Below are positions 41,326 to 52,024 of a stretch of 64,000 nucleotides of DNA, piece after piece. Every line of letters starts with the position of its first letter. The stretch's first letter is position 1. The stretch comes from Capillidium heterosporum. Its lineage: Eukaryota; Entomophthoromycota; Entomophthoromycetes; Entomophthorales; Capillidiaceae. The notes below the pieces were generated by a model that had not been told where the DNA came from, ran no database searches, and was given only the letters and a program-made list of their open reading frames with translations. Made by a program: the position numbers and the translations under genes. Location: NCBI GenBank assembly GCA_016630905.1, contig WBMQ01000018.1, positions 1-64,000 of the forward strand, written 5' to 3'.

Positions 41326-41849
41326 TGTAAGGAAACCCTCCTAAATCAGCAGCAGTTTCGCTTAATAGCCAAAATTCAAGTTTATATCCCGGATGCATAG
41401 ACTATCAGTTTGGCATCTTTCTATTGATGCTAAAAACTCTCTTTCCTATTAGCAGGAATTAGGCGCTTAATTTGTCATTGACTATTCCCGATCAACCTCT
41501 GTATTACCTAAAGTTATTGATGCTTGTCCAGAAGAACAATATGGACATTGGTACTAGTGGTTAGGCAAGCATAATCACCAGTATCCAAAGTACCGACTAC
41601 TAAAGACGAGTCACCTATAAGGCACACGGTGAATTTAGTAGTAGGTCAAGCAATTATTAAATAAACGTCTTGGATCATTTGATACTTTCTTCTGCTATTG
41701 GCATGGTATAGACACACTGTAATAGTATAATTTAGAATTGAGAATCAGTGTTTCTCTAAGTCAAAGAGTAACACTGATCTGAACTTAACTATAGAACCAA
41801 CCTAAACTGAATCCTAACCTCTATTGAACCAATAGAATAAAGCCACATT
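41326..41849 (+). mobile_element. LTR2-family LTR, 3' end missing
   Basis: It begins TGTAAGGAAACCC and carries CACCTATAAGGCACACGG near 41610 and AATAAACGTCTTGGATCA near 41659. It is cut at about 41850 by a short foldback Y-end piece (ATAGAATAAAGCC, 41850-41871), so the ORF region is missing. Confidence 0.75.
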
Positions 41850-42204
41850 TTCCAGCTAAACGTGCAGTCATTGTAACAACTCTGATTGCTACAATTCCTA
41901 TTATGAGGTCATCGACCCATTTCTTTGTATCATCATCACACCACTTCCTTGTTCCAACTTTCGATCTTTGTATTTCCCATTTATAACTAATTTCGTTCAG
42001 AAATCTGTTCTATTTATTAGATATTCTTGATTATTTTCTTGGCTTCGACCAGAACCCAGGAACTCCATCGATTAGCAGCACATTATCTGATCCACACCAA
42101 TCAACCAATGGTGTCAAGATACCAAAAGGATATTTAAACCCCTTGGTGACTACCAAAAGCCAGCATCTTGACAACGTTCCATCTCGCTATTTTCTAAATA
42201 GCTG

Positions 42205-42675
42205 TTATTTGTAAGGTGCAGGGAGGTATCGCTGGATCCAGTCAATGATGGCATCATATTGGGAACTCATGACGTGGTAGGTCAGGAAAACGGAACTAAG
42301 GCCCACTACTGCATTGGTGACAAAGGCTTGAATTCTCCGGAGAGCAGGCCGGACAGCCAGGTGAAGGAGGTACAACATAAGGAGTGCCCATACAATGGTA
42401 GTCAAGTCCCAGTTCCAGGAGGGAACTAAAGAGACGGGTTGGGACTGGGAAGTGGAGTGGTGCTGAACTAGAGGGGGCCGGCTAGGTAGTGGTTGAGCAA
42501 CCACTGGTGCCACAGTGTTAGGGTCAAAAGTAGGGGTTGGTTGATAGGTCAACGTTGGTTCAAAGGGATAGACAGTGTTAGTAACATTAATTGCCCAAAG
42601 AAGATGAGATCCGAGGGTAGCGAGGATCGTCAAAAGGTAATAGGAGGCTGGAAGGACAGGGAGACTAGACCACAT
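42205..42675 (-). CDS. LTR1 long-form membrane ORF, second copy
   Basis: A 156-codon frame starts at ATG 42675 with the same architecture as 28356-28832: hydrophobic segment, Pro-rich linker, WNWDL, second hydrophobic segment, YDAIIDWIQRYLPAPY at the LTR edge. Only a few residues differ, including P-A-P for P-G-P at the end. Its persistence open in two independent insertions suggests recent activity or constraint. Confidence 0.5.
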   Translation of the reverse strand: MWSSLPVLPASYYLLTILATLGSHLLWAINVTNTVYPFEPTLTYQPTPTFDPNTVAPVVAQPLPSRPPLVQHHSTSQSQPVSLVPSWNWDLTTIVWALLMLYLLHLAVRPALRRIQAFVTNAVVGLSSVFLTYHVMSSQYDAIIDWIQRYLPAPYK

Positions 42676-43222
42676 AGTATTACTATGCTGAAAGTAAAAG
42701 TACGGGTAAAGGATAAGTTTATTTAGGGACAAAGGACGAGATCAGGCTGCTGGGAACAGCTATGGCTAGGGACAGGGGGTGAGTAACAGCTATTAAAAAT
42801 AGCGAGGTGGAACGTTGCCAAGATGCTGGCTTTTGATAGTCACAAAGGGGTTTAAATATCCTTTTGGCACCTTGGTTGTAGTGATGTTAGCGAGATTGGA
42901 TTCCCCTTCGGCAATCCACTACTCTATAGATTAATTGAGTATTTACCAAGCTTATCCAAAAGAGCCAGTAATTCTATTAACTACTACTGGTGCGTTTCCA
43001 TGGTTGGAAGGTGTGGATCAGCTAATGTGCTGCTAATCGCTAGAGTTCCCAAGTTATGGTCAAGTTTACGAAAATAATCAAGGTAATCGAAATAATTGAT
43101 ATGTGAAGTGGATTCGTAACAAAAAAATTTGAAAATTGATAAGGTATAGCAAGAGAAAGGGAATTAGAAAAGAATATGTTTATGACCTAATAATCGGGAT
43201 TATGACGACCAGGGTTGTTACA
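42210..43222 (-). mobile_element. LTR1 long-form LTR nested in LTR1
   Basis: A 1013-bp LTR runs TGTAAGGTGC...GTTGTTACA on the plus strand. Flanks TTATT (42205-42209) and TTACT (43223-43227) are a 5-bp target duplication with one mismatch. It is nearly identical to 28367-29407 over the ORF. Confidence 0.88.
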
Positions 43223-43752
43223 TTACTCACCTCTTGATCCTAACCATCAACCATAACTGTTGCGACAGCCTGATCCTGTTTCCCTTGCCATAGCTGTCTC
43301 TGACAACCTGATCTGTTTTGTCTACAAATAAAGTATTGTTCCTGGTCAGCCTTTTAGCTATTAGATCGTGCAAATATATTTTTCGACTTCTATACCCTCT
43401 TAGCTCACCCTGTTCAAACTTTCTTCGCTTCCTTTTGGACTTGCCTCCTTCGGGTGATTCATATTACCAATGCTGTGGTCGGCATTGGTTCTATTGTCCC
43501 AATCTATCTTATCATACGCCTCTATTATGATACCATCATTAGTTGGATCCGGAAGCACCCACCTGGAGCTTATATTAATTGTAGTATCAGATATATAATA
43601 GAGCTAGCTATAGTACATTTGATTGGGAATTTATTTAATACACCTTGAAACAAACTACATGAAAGGTATTGTAATATCGATACATTAAAACATAGCACCA
43701 GTATATGCGATGAAGATTTAATAAAACTGAACAAACTACTTATCTAAAAATT

Positions 43753-44464
43753 TTAATCACTCCTTTGGTTCTGTCTCAGGACCAGGCTATGGACCTGATG
43801 CCTCAAGCTAGTATTCTCTTTGATGAGGTGTTGGATAAAACTAATGGATTGTGAAAGTACTTCACGCTTGGAATATTTAATTTTCCTATCGTTTGGTAAT
43901 ATGCACTTCAAACTTTCAAGCAAATTATTCATTTGTCTACGGCGTTGCCGTTCAGCCAGCTTGTGCAATCCTTTAATAACTTTTCTCTGATTCTGGGAAC
44001 TTAGTTCTTTACTGTTTTTGAGAGAAAGGTGAGTAGAGAACCGGTTGGGGGTGTTTAATTCGCTGAAGCCTTTGTGATTTATTGGAAAGTAATAGTTTGC
44101 GTACTTATGAGAGTGGTAGTAAGGATAGCTTGGATCTCTTAGAAGCTGTGTGGAGGAGTTTAGAGCTGAAGAGTACTTACCGATTCTAGATGAAGTTAGT
44201 ATAAGTTATCGGTAAGCTAAGCTACCTATTAGGTAAATCGGATCTTGAACTTTCTAGATCTTCATCAAGAGGTATTATGTTTGTCAATGAAGGTAACCTT
44301 GGCTTTTCCAAATTGGCGGTGTTGAAGATATGGTCTAGGTTGTCAACTAGGTTGTCAGCTAGATTGTCGGCTTCTCTAGTAAAGTTGTAGGTAAAGTTCA
44401 CTTCAGTTGAAATTTTGTTGTCAGCAATGGCATCGATGATGGGGTTATAGGATGCTTTGTGCAT
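43753..44464 (-). CDS. bHLH transcription factor (two exons)
   Basis: Exon 1 is 44464-44226, the intron 44225-44186 (40 nt, GTAGCT...TACTAAC...TCTAG), and exon 2 44185-43753; the spliced product has 223 aa. Splicing converts a stop (AGG TAG) into an Arg codon across the junction and gives an uninterrupted frame into the bHLH. The basic region HKLAERQRRRQM carries the His/Glu/Arg triad of E-box (CANNTG) binders. Helix 1 is NNLLESLKCILP, the loop NDRKIKYSKR, and helix 2 EVLSQSISFIQHLIKEN. The N-terminus is acidic (DNLADNLVDNLDHIF), possibly an activation region. A TTG codon two codons upstream is not used as start. A decayed copy lies at 1687-2311. Confidence 0.85.
44186..44225 (-). other. 40-nt intron of the bHLH gene
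   Basis: The donor is GTAGCT, the branch site TACTAAC lies 9 nt before the acceptor TAG, and the length is 40 nt. It is supported by frame restoration and by loss of exactly these signals in the pseudogene copy. Confidence 0.8.
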
Positions 44465-44876
44465 ATTCAATAGCTGTTAAAGTTGCTGAGTAGTGGTATC
44501 TCTAAATTAGAAGATGATAGTATAAGTTGAAAATATAAAGAAATTTGCTAAAATGCTTAGGAGTTTGCAGCTTGATAAAGCAAGTTTAGGTAAAAATTGA
44601 TGCAGGTTGGAAAATTTAAGCTTTTTAAGCAACTGTAGTAAAATTTAGCTCATGAGCCTCCCAATTTAATCTACTTTGCAAACTAAGACAAAAAATAGAA
44701 ATGAATGCTTGGATATATATCGAGATTTACTATTCTCTTTGTATTTAGTCCTTCAAAAGATAATGAAAATGTATGCTTAAAATTGGTTGTAAGTTAGAAA
44801 CTTGCACTTTATCAGGAGTTAATGTAAGTTTTTTGGAAGCTATTACTAAAGTGAGTAATTCCCTTATATCAACTTA

Positions 44877-45599
44877 GCTCTCCGACTAAGCTGTATATTG
44901 AGCATTGGATTAGTTTTGATTTTATATATATAATCCACATTTGTACTACTATTCGAGATATGCTTTGAGTTACATATTTATATCTTTCACTTATCTTTTT
45001 CCTGTGCTTTAAATTGCTACCTGCCCATTTCTCATTATTCTAATCACCCACTAGTTCGCATAGTTTACCTGGGACTGATTTTCTGTTATGGATACAGTTT
45101 TTTCAAACTGGATTTCGGATTCTCCGATTGCCGCCCTGCAGATAAAGTGAGTTTTAACCGCTGTGGTGGACCACCACAATCGAGACACGGGCCCTCTATT
45201 TCGTTGGAAGAACCTACTTACAAGCCTCCAAGTTGTGCCTTTCTTCTGAACTGCGATATATTTATCGAGGTTCTGGAATAAAAATAAAGAGAAGAAAAGT
45301 ATGTTTTTAAGTTGGTTTATCAGTGTTGTTTTGAGGTTTTTCTTTTGGGTTTTCTTGGGTCGTAGATTTAAGTCTAGGTTAGTTTGATTAGTCATTTTAA
45401 GATTCCTAGCCGATAGTTTTGCAGGAAGGGTTTGAAGTATTTTATTGGTTACAAAGAAATTACTATTTATATTAGCCAGTCTATAGCACGAATAAACATG
45501 CTATGTCTCATATCGAAGAACTCACCAAGTTTAGCCGAACCTACTCGATTGGAAGTCCGAGCTAGTGACCAGACACTCGGTAGGATTGATCAGCTAATA
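44877..45599 (+). mobile_element. LTR4-family solo LTR
   Basis: It begins TATCAACTTAGC (for TGTCAACTTAGC) and ends TGATCAGCTAATA (for GACCAGCCAACA). It was duplicated together with the bHLH gene (compare 2704-3198). The coding tail is disrupted. Confidence 0.75.
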
Positions 45600-45775
45600 T
45601 TTTTTACAATCTGCATATATTTTTATTAAACCAAGTTTCTTCACAAATGTATGGCGATTCTTTTGATATAGGTTATAAATATTTCACTAATAAATAAATT
45701 TAATATAGTATCATAAAATATGTAAGTTTTGAAAGCATATTAAGAGAATAATTTAAAACTGTATATGTGCACATC

Positions 45776-46801
45776 TTATTGTTTATTGGAAATAAACCTC
45801 ACTATATTTTCCTTTGAAGAACATACAATCAATTTAAGTTGGTTAGCTATACCTGTATGTAGAGTAAGCAAATATAAAGGGTTTAGGACTGAAATTAAAA
45901 GGATGAAGACAATGGGGAGTGATGAAACAGTCCTATTCATCTTATACTCCCCATCAGTTATATAGAACATTGCTGGATCGTATATAAAGATGACAATAGT
46001 TGGTATAGCTAAAGCTAGGTACACAGCTATCAATACTAAAGCATGTGCTAAATAGCCACCAGTTGATGAAGAAAATATGCCGCTGCTGTCATCCACGCTT
46101 GATCTGACCATCCTAGTACTGGAGTTGGAAGGACTTTCGATATTGTTGTTGGTAGTTGATAAGGGAATATCCAAGCTAGCCGGTTTGACTTTCCTTCGGA
46201 TCAATGTAAGTCTCCTATGCAGTAGAAATATATTGATGTAACAATAGACCATTAAAGCGGCATGAGCTATAAGCATGCCTACCAAAACAAAGTACCATAG
46301 CATCCCAAAGATGCTGATCTCATAACTGACCATACACATAACGTTGTTTGGTGCAATATGGAAACTCATGTTTACGGCAGCTAAAGTTGCAAAGATGAAT
46401 CCGACTACAAAATCAACCGCGATGATTGTATAAAACACTCTATCATCCCATCGCATATCAAAAACTTTGATGTATCTCTCCAACGCTAATATGGCTACTA
46501 TACCAGTTGTCAAGTGGGGTGCCATGGTCTGAATGAATCCAAAGATCTGGCAGTTGGGGTAGATTTTATCGAGGATTCGTAGATTAAAGCTTCGGTAGGC
46601 GATGTTCTGAATTAGTGCCTCTAAAGGCCCTATCAAATCGTAAGCAGCTGCCAAGAATACTATAATTATACTTAGGGACATACCGTTCCTCATCTTCAAG
46701 CTCAAGATTGTAATTAAAACTATTATGTTGAGTAGTATACTGGCTACGGCAATAATGGTTGAAAAGATCTCTATGGGGATGTTGATATCACTATCAGGCA
46801 T
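45776..46801 (-). CDS. Class A (rhodopsin-like) G-protein-coupled receptor
   Basis: This 341-aa protein starts at ATG 46801 and has seven hydrophobic segments: about 11-34, 44-66, 85-107, 122-144, 163-190, 250-274 and 294-315. It carries the class A landmarks: Asn25 in TM1, Asp55 in TM2, Cys84 and Cys156 as the likely extracellular disulphide, Glu-Arg-Tyr 108-110 at the TM3 end, Pro267 in TM6 and NPLY 307-310 as the NPxxY equivalent. The third intracellular loop (about 195-248) is basic, then Ser-rich. This type is rare in Dikarya but present in some early-diverging fungi. It probably senses an external ligand at the plasma membrane; the ligand is unknown. Confidence 0.9.
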   Translation of the reverse strand: MPDSDINIPIEIFSTIIAVASILLNIIVLITILSLKMRNGMSLSIIIVFLAAAYDLIGPLEALIQNIAYRSFNLRILDKIYPNCQIFGFIQTMAPHLTTGIVAILALERYIKVFDMRWDDRVFYTIIAVDFVVGFIFATLAAVNMSFHIAPNNVMCMVSYEISIFGMLWYFVLVGMLIAHAALMVYCYINIFLLHRRLTLIRRKVKPASLDIPLSTTNNNIESPSNSSTRMVRSSVDDSSGIFSSSTGGYLAHALVLIAVYLALAIPTIVIFIYDPAMFYITDGEYKMNRTVSSLPIVFILLISVLNPLYLLTLHTGIANQLKLIVCSSKENIVRFISNKQ

Positions 46802-47744
46802 TATAAAAGTGTTTAGGAATAAAACAAACTTTGTAAATATCTAAAACTTGTATTATTTAATATAACAGCTATTTGATCCCCTAGTTCCCGTCACCTAAAT
46901 TCTATTTAAAGGGAGTGGGATTTTGTGAAGCTCTATCCGATCTTAAAAAAAGCTAAATGAATATTGTGAGTCGAAAAACAACCCTTTTAGAAAATTTTTC
47001 CACTATGTTAAATTGATATTACAAATTAGATATTTCTATAAATATTAAAAATTGGACATAAAAGGCAATTTTTAAAGGTATATCACTGCATCGATAATAT
47101 GAATCAGCCAAAGGAGGTAAATTCGAAGGGAAGTGAAGGAAATCAAGAGACTTACTAAGGAGTATTTGTTTTCTCGCTAAATTTCATTTCAACTTTATCA
47201 ATTTCGAGAATAACTTAGGTTCCAAGTTGATGCAATGTAATACTTTTCATTAGCTATTTTGGGTTAGAGATTGGCGGAGAATGGTGATTCTGCAAAATCA
47301 CCAGCTTTCTATCTAATTTTTGATGCTGCAACTTTTTCAGATAACTTCAGCTAAAGTATAGTTTTGACAATACCTATAAGTATATTCTATTATTACATTT
47401 CATTTTTAGCCTATTTTCAGAATATAGGTTTGTTTTTACAAATATAGATGAAATATTGAGCTTCATCTTAATGCCCATCATTGCTACCCTACCCAACACT
47501 ACTAATCTCCAACCGCTTCCCTATTAATAACACAATACAAACCACAGCCTACATTATTACGTAAGGTATTTTATATTCAAACTTTATCATCTATTTGTTT
47601 ATTTTTAATTTAATAATAGCCAACTATAAGCTACATTTAAAAATAAATGTAGCGCTGTATTATAATGAGTATATTTTCAGTAAAAGAACCTCACTTTTAC
47701 TAAGATACAATACATAATTTAGTATACGTCTATAAACGTCAAGG
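46802..47744. other. Intergenic region with LTR1 scrap
   Basis: No gene is supported. 47090-47155 (GATAATATGAATCAGCCAAA...GACTTACTAAGGA) is a small LTR1 fragment in minus sense. Confidence 0.45.
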
Positions 47745-49430
47745 CTAGACTTTCTTTTGCTTGTTAGGGCAAGCTGAAGAAATATAGCCAGTACCTTTGC
47801 AATTCTTACAAAATTTGCTGAGATCTGCATTATACTTGGCAGTTATTTCAAATTCAGAAGTAATTCGTTTAAACATCTTGTCGGAGGTTCTCCCACGAGG
47901 CTTGGTAAAGGGCTCGGCGGTTTTACCAGTAAATTGTTGATCAAGTCCTTGCATAGTGGTGATATGGCGCTCAAGGTCAAGAAGAAGGGCGGAAGCATAA
48001 AAGGGCTTGTTGTTGCTGGAGCAGGAGTTGAAGGTTTCGATCAAGGGTGCAAAATAGTTTCCAACAACTGTTTCAACAGAGTTTGCATTGAAATTTCCTT
48101 TCCAACGGTCAACATCTTGTTCCACTACCAACGAAGCTTTCGAATCGAGGAAATACCGGACTGCCATTATATGCTCACAAGGCAAACCATTCTGAAAAGG
48201 AAAGTAGCAATGTCAGAAAGTTTTATCACCAGCATACAAAGCAACAGTTGCATTCTTGGACGAATCACTCTTTTCGGTAACTATGAATGTATCAGCAGCT
48301 ATTTGATGGTATAAAACTCAATCCAATGCAAGCATGGCGAAGTTTAACTTTATATGTTATTAATCAAGCCAAATAAATAAAATTTACCTTGAAGTTTAAC
48401 TAGAATTGTTTTGGAGAGCCTGCAGTCCATTTCTTTTAGAAATTTAATGAGCAAAAGATCAACTCCATTTTTAATGCTAAGGGAGTCAAGGCGGAGGTGT
48501 TGAATCTTCTTTGTATCGAAGTACTCATCGGTGACCTTAATAAGCTCTGCAATGGTAAGCTTCTGTTGTAACTTTTTGCGATCTAGGAACAATTTCAATG
48601 AAGCATTCGTTGATTCAGAGGCAGAGGAGGAGTTCCAAGAATGGGTAAATAACTTTTTGGTATAGCAGACAGCAAATTGTTCATCTAAAAAATTCACATG
48701 TACTTTTTAGTAGCATCATTCTTAAGGGCACTTTCAAACTGCTTCTTGAAGTGCTTATATTTGTCTTCAGTGAGGGTATAAAGGAGATCGTGAAGGTAGG
48801 TGTGTAATTTCGCAGTGTTGGTTTGCACTTTGGTTGCTGCATCAATCTTCTTTTGTCATTGCTAGAATTGGCCTTGGCTTCTTCGTCATTTACCAACGTT
48901 CTGACTAGTTTAGCTCAATCAGATTCCTTCAAATCTTTAATAAAGGTCGTAAGATTGTTAAACTTGTGCCATATGCATAGTAAATGGGTAGTTTTTGGGA
49001 ATATTGTTTGAATATCAATTGCAGGCTGGCCGTTTGAATCTGAAAAAATCATTTTAATGTTGATCGTAGAGTCGCACTCAGTTAAAAAATTGCTGATGTA
49101 CCCCGTCTTGTTTTCGCGTGCAAGTACCAAGTGGCAAATAGGTAGTATTCTACAATGTTTATTCACAACTGTTATATTTAATATTGCAAAATTTGAAGCC
49201 AATATGCTGTAAATGCAATCGACAGAAAGGACATCAGTGATACCAGACCTGACCTATTGCATTTGCTCAGAGTTGATCCAAATAGCTGCCTGCAACCCCT
49301 GTGTCTCAGCATCTAAAGTTTGGTAGATCATGCGAATATAGTAGTTTTCATCCTCCAAGATCTTGTATAGCTGCTGAATTTCAGTAAGCTTTGGAACTAA
49401 ATCCATCTTTATAACAAATGTCAATTTAGC
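47745..49430 (-). pseudogene. Second MULE transposase, broken
   Basis: Minus-strand pieces in order: CHLVLARENKTGY and IKMIFSDSNGQPAIDIQTIF, then HLLCIWHKFNNLTTF (48915-49202), the typical MULE catalytic Asp and C-x-W-H block. Next come NSSSASESTNASLKLFL (48350-48697, around the catalytic Glu), then a SWIM end with MPCEHIMAVRYF (47745-48185, His retained) and a terminal zinc-knuckle-like CKNCKGTGYISSACP. Frameshifts separate the pieces. It is a different MULE lineage from that at 19319-21920. No TIRs were found. Confidence 0.75.
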
Positions 49431-49460
49431 TCTCTAGCTAAGTCGTAAATCGAACGATCA
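49424..49460 (+). mobile_element. LTR4-family 5' scrap
   Basis: TGTCAATTTAGCTCTCTAGC... continues to AAATCGAAC, the first 37 bp of an LTR4. Confidence 0.55.
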
Positions 49461-49482
49461 GATAATATTTCTTTTTCACAAG

Positions 49483-50211
49483 TGTTAGTTGGTCATCCTC
49501 GCCGAATGTCTGGTCACTGACTTGAACTTCCAGTCGAGTGAGTTCAATCGAACTTGGTGAGTCTTTCGGCATGAAACATGTCATGTTTATCGTGTTATGG
49601 GTTTGCTAATATAGGCGTAGTGATTCCTTTTACAGCCAATAAAAATACTCAAAACCCCTAATTTCTGCAAAACTACTGGCTAGGAATCTTTAAATATTTA
49701 ATTAAACTAATCCAGCTTAAATCCATGATCTTAAAAAACAAACAGCCTTTAAAAATATACGATCTTAAAATCTAAAGCCTCAACAAAACGAAAAACCCAA
49801 AATCCAAAAGATGGAAGTGAAGACCCAAATCCCAAAAGTTTTCTTCTCTTTCTATAAAAGAGTTTCGATATATATATTGTAGCTTGGGAGAAAGCCATAA
49901 CTTGGCAACATGCAAATGGATTCTTTTCCAACAAGGAGGTAGACATATTTTCTAGTTGTAGTCCACCATCAAAATTAGGATCCAATGATTCGTACCTAGA
50001 AAGGATAATAATCCCAGATAGAATTAAGTGGACTGGGGGCTAACTAAGGTGCTGGGAACTGGATATATAGTGATTTAAAATAAATGGCGGTGAAAGATAA
50101 AAATACGTAGCCCGAGGCACATTGTTGGGGCGTAGCACAACTATAAGCTACTTATGAAAATGAAATAGTCTGATATTCGATATACGATTTAGCTGAAGAG
50201 CTAAGTTGACA
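49483..50211 (-). mobile_element. LTR4-family solo LTR
   Basis: A 729-bp LTR runs from plus-strand start TGTTAGTTGGTC to end CTAAGTTGACA, with a terminal hairpin. No target duplication is seen (ACAAG / TTAAA). It defines the inner limit of the IR2 right arm. The 3' frame is interrupted by stop codons. Confidence 0.82.
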
Positions 50212-50289
50212 TTAAATATGCTATTAGTTGAGTAGTTGGTCTTATATGTAAAAAATGCACACTATAAATAAATTGATAAGTAGCTGTAT

Positions 50290-51101
50290 ATTTATCAGCA
50301 ATTTATTTCCTAATTCTAGTGGTCTGGATGTGTCATGGTAACAAAGTCTTGCAGTTTGCATTGAAGCAGAGCTAGACAAAGATACTACCAGGACAGCATT
50401 CTGTAACCTCCAAATTCTCTAATACTCGGGGGGCTTGTTGATGACTGAACTGGTGCAACCCTTAGCCTTGCATAAGATGATGAAGTTGATGTCATTACTC
50501 AAGATAGATTTGGCTTTGAAGTCGGGGATGGCATCGATGCATATGTAGGTTCTCTTCACATTAGCCGCCTTGGCTTCGTCAAGGAGTTCATTTTCAGAGT
50601 GAAAGAATACAGCAAGGCCAGTGCTTTAGTAATCGAGCGCGCGGACGCTGTTGCAGGGACTGCTTGGGGTCAGGCACTTGGCGCCGACTACCATACTGAC
50701 GATGGTGGGAGCTAAGAAATAAATTGGAAATGTATCTGGACTGTTTGTTGTGACGTTTTTGTTGAGGATTCAAGCTACCAATGCCCTTTTTATACTGCCT
50801 TTCATATCTTTAGGTGGTTACGTACACTTACTATTCTTTCCTTCGTTCAAAGCGTCTCAGGCCAAGGCTTTGAATGCATGCAGCTTCGCTTCCGCTAATA
50901 CTACAGCTCAACCCATTACTTTTAGCTAGAATTAAGCTACTCAAAGCTAAGGCTTCGTACTAGACCAAATAGGCTTTAAACCAATATTTAGGATGTAGCT
51001 TTTATCCACCCCTATTTCATATCCAAATCCAGATCTTCAAGTAAAGGGATAGATTTAATCGATAGGTCCTAGAGTCTTTATAAAGCCCATTCGAACTTAT
51101 C
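50290..51101 (-). pseudogene. Secreted Cys-rich protein family, copy P4 (decayed)
   Basis: It is the IR2 twin of P3, with the same remnants, the same in-frame TAA after the ALDY motif and the same extra C before the C-terminal part. The coding end (50340-50370) is uninterrupted here and shows the pre-insertion sequence of the LTR1 site. The conserved upstream region is 50800-51100. Confidence 0.7.
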
Positions 51102-51320
51102 TGTAAGGAAATCTTTCTAAATCAGCAGCAGCTTCGCTTAATAGCCAAAATTCAAGTTTATATCCCGGATGCATAGACTATTAGTTTGGCAACTTCCTAT
51201 CAATAGAATAAAGTCATATTCTCCAGCTAAATACTCAATCATCTATAAAATGAACAGTTAGTATAGTTAAATAATAAGGTGTTTAATAATTGTATATTTT
51301 CAAAGTAATTGTACAATTAA

Positions 51321-52024
51321 TGTAACAACTCTGGTTATTACAATTCTTACTAATAGGTCATAGACCAATCCCGCTTATTTATTCTTTGTACTACTTGTTC
51401 TACCAACTTTTGTTCTGTCATATCCCAATTCGTAACCGTTTTGGTTATGAACCTATTCCACTCCCTTAGATTTTAGCTGATTACCTTGATACATTCCCTT
51501 AGTTCGATCGCTACTTCAGAGCTCAAACGATCAGCAGCATAGTGCCTGATCTCGGAATTCTAATAGTATCACGTTACCAATCGTTCGATGAGGAGGGGCA
51601 ATTTATGCCAAATCTAACCATTACCAAACAGCAGAGGTATTTAAACTCGATGATTGCTACTGAAACCACTCATCTTGACAACGCTCCACTTTACTATTTA
51701 TAGCTGTTACTCACTTCCTGATCCCAACCCTTAGCCATAGCTGTTGTGACAGCTTGATTCTGCTTCTTAATCTACGAATAAAGTCTTGTTCCTAGTAAGT
51801 CTTTTAGCCATTAGATAGCGTGACTATGTGATCCGATTTCTCTGCCCTTTTCATTTACTACCTTCTGACTTTCTTTGCTTCCCTTCAAACTTACTTCCTT
51901 TGGATGGTTCATATTATCAATACAGTGGTCAGCATTGGTTCTATTGTCCCGACCTATCTTGTCATACGCCCCCACTATGACACCAACATTAATTGGATCT
52001 AACAGCACCTCCTTGGACCTTACA
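51321..52024 (+). mobile_element. LTR1-family LTR in IR2 right arm
   Basis: It begins TGTAACAACTCTGG and ends CTTGGACCTTACA; it is the twin of 26696-27399. It carries GGTATTTAAAC near 51636 and AATAAAGTC near 51777. The short-form ORF is disrupted. Confidence 0.85.

Larger units (their letters stand above)
41872..43574 (+). mobile_element. LTR1 host LTR split by another LTR1
   Basis: Segments 41872-42209 and 43223-43574 join into one plus-sense LTR1, starting TGTAACAACTCTG and ending GGAGCTTATA (for GGACCTTACA). The minus-sense LTR1 at 42210-43222 interrupts it within the sequence AAATAGCTGTTACTCACC. Confidence 0.85.
50212..52024. repeat. Inverted duplication IR2, right arm
   Basis: It is the reverse complement of 26696-28366 plus 29408-29555. 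Contents from left: X-arm tail, P4, LTR2 fragment (51102-51201), foldback Y end (51202-51320) and LTR1 (51321-52024). It lacks the LTR1 insertion present in the left arm. Confidence 0.9.
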
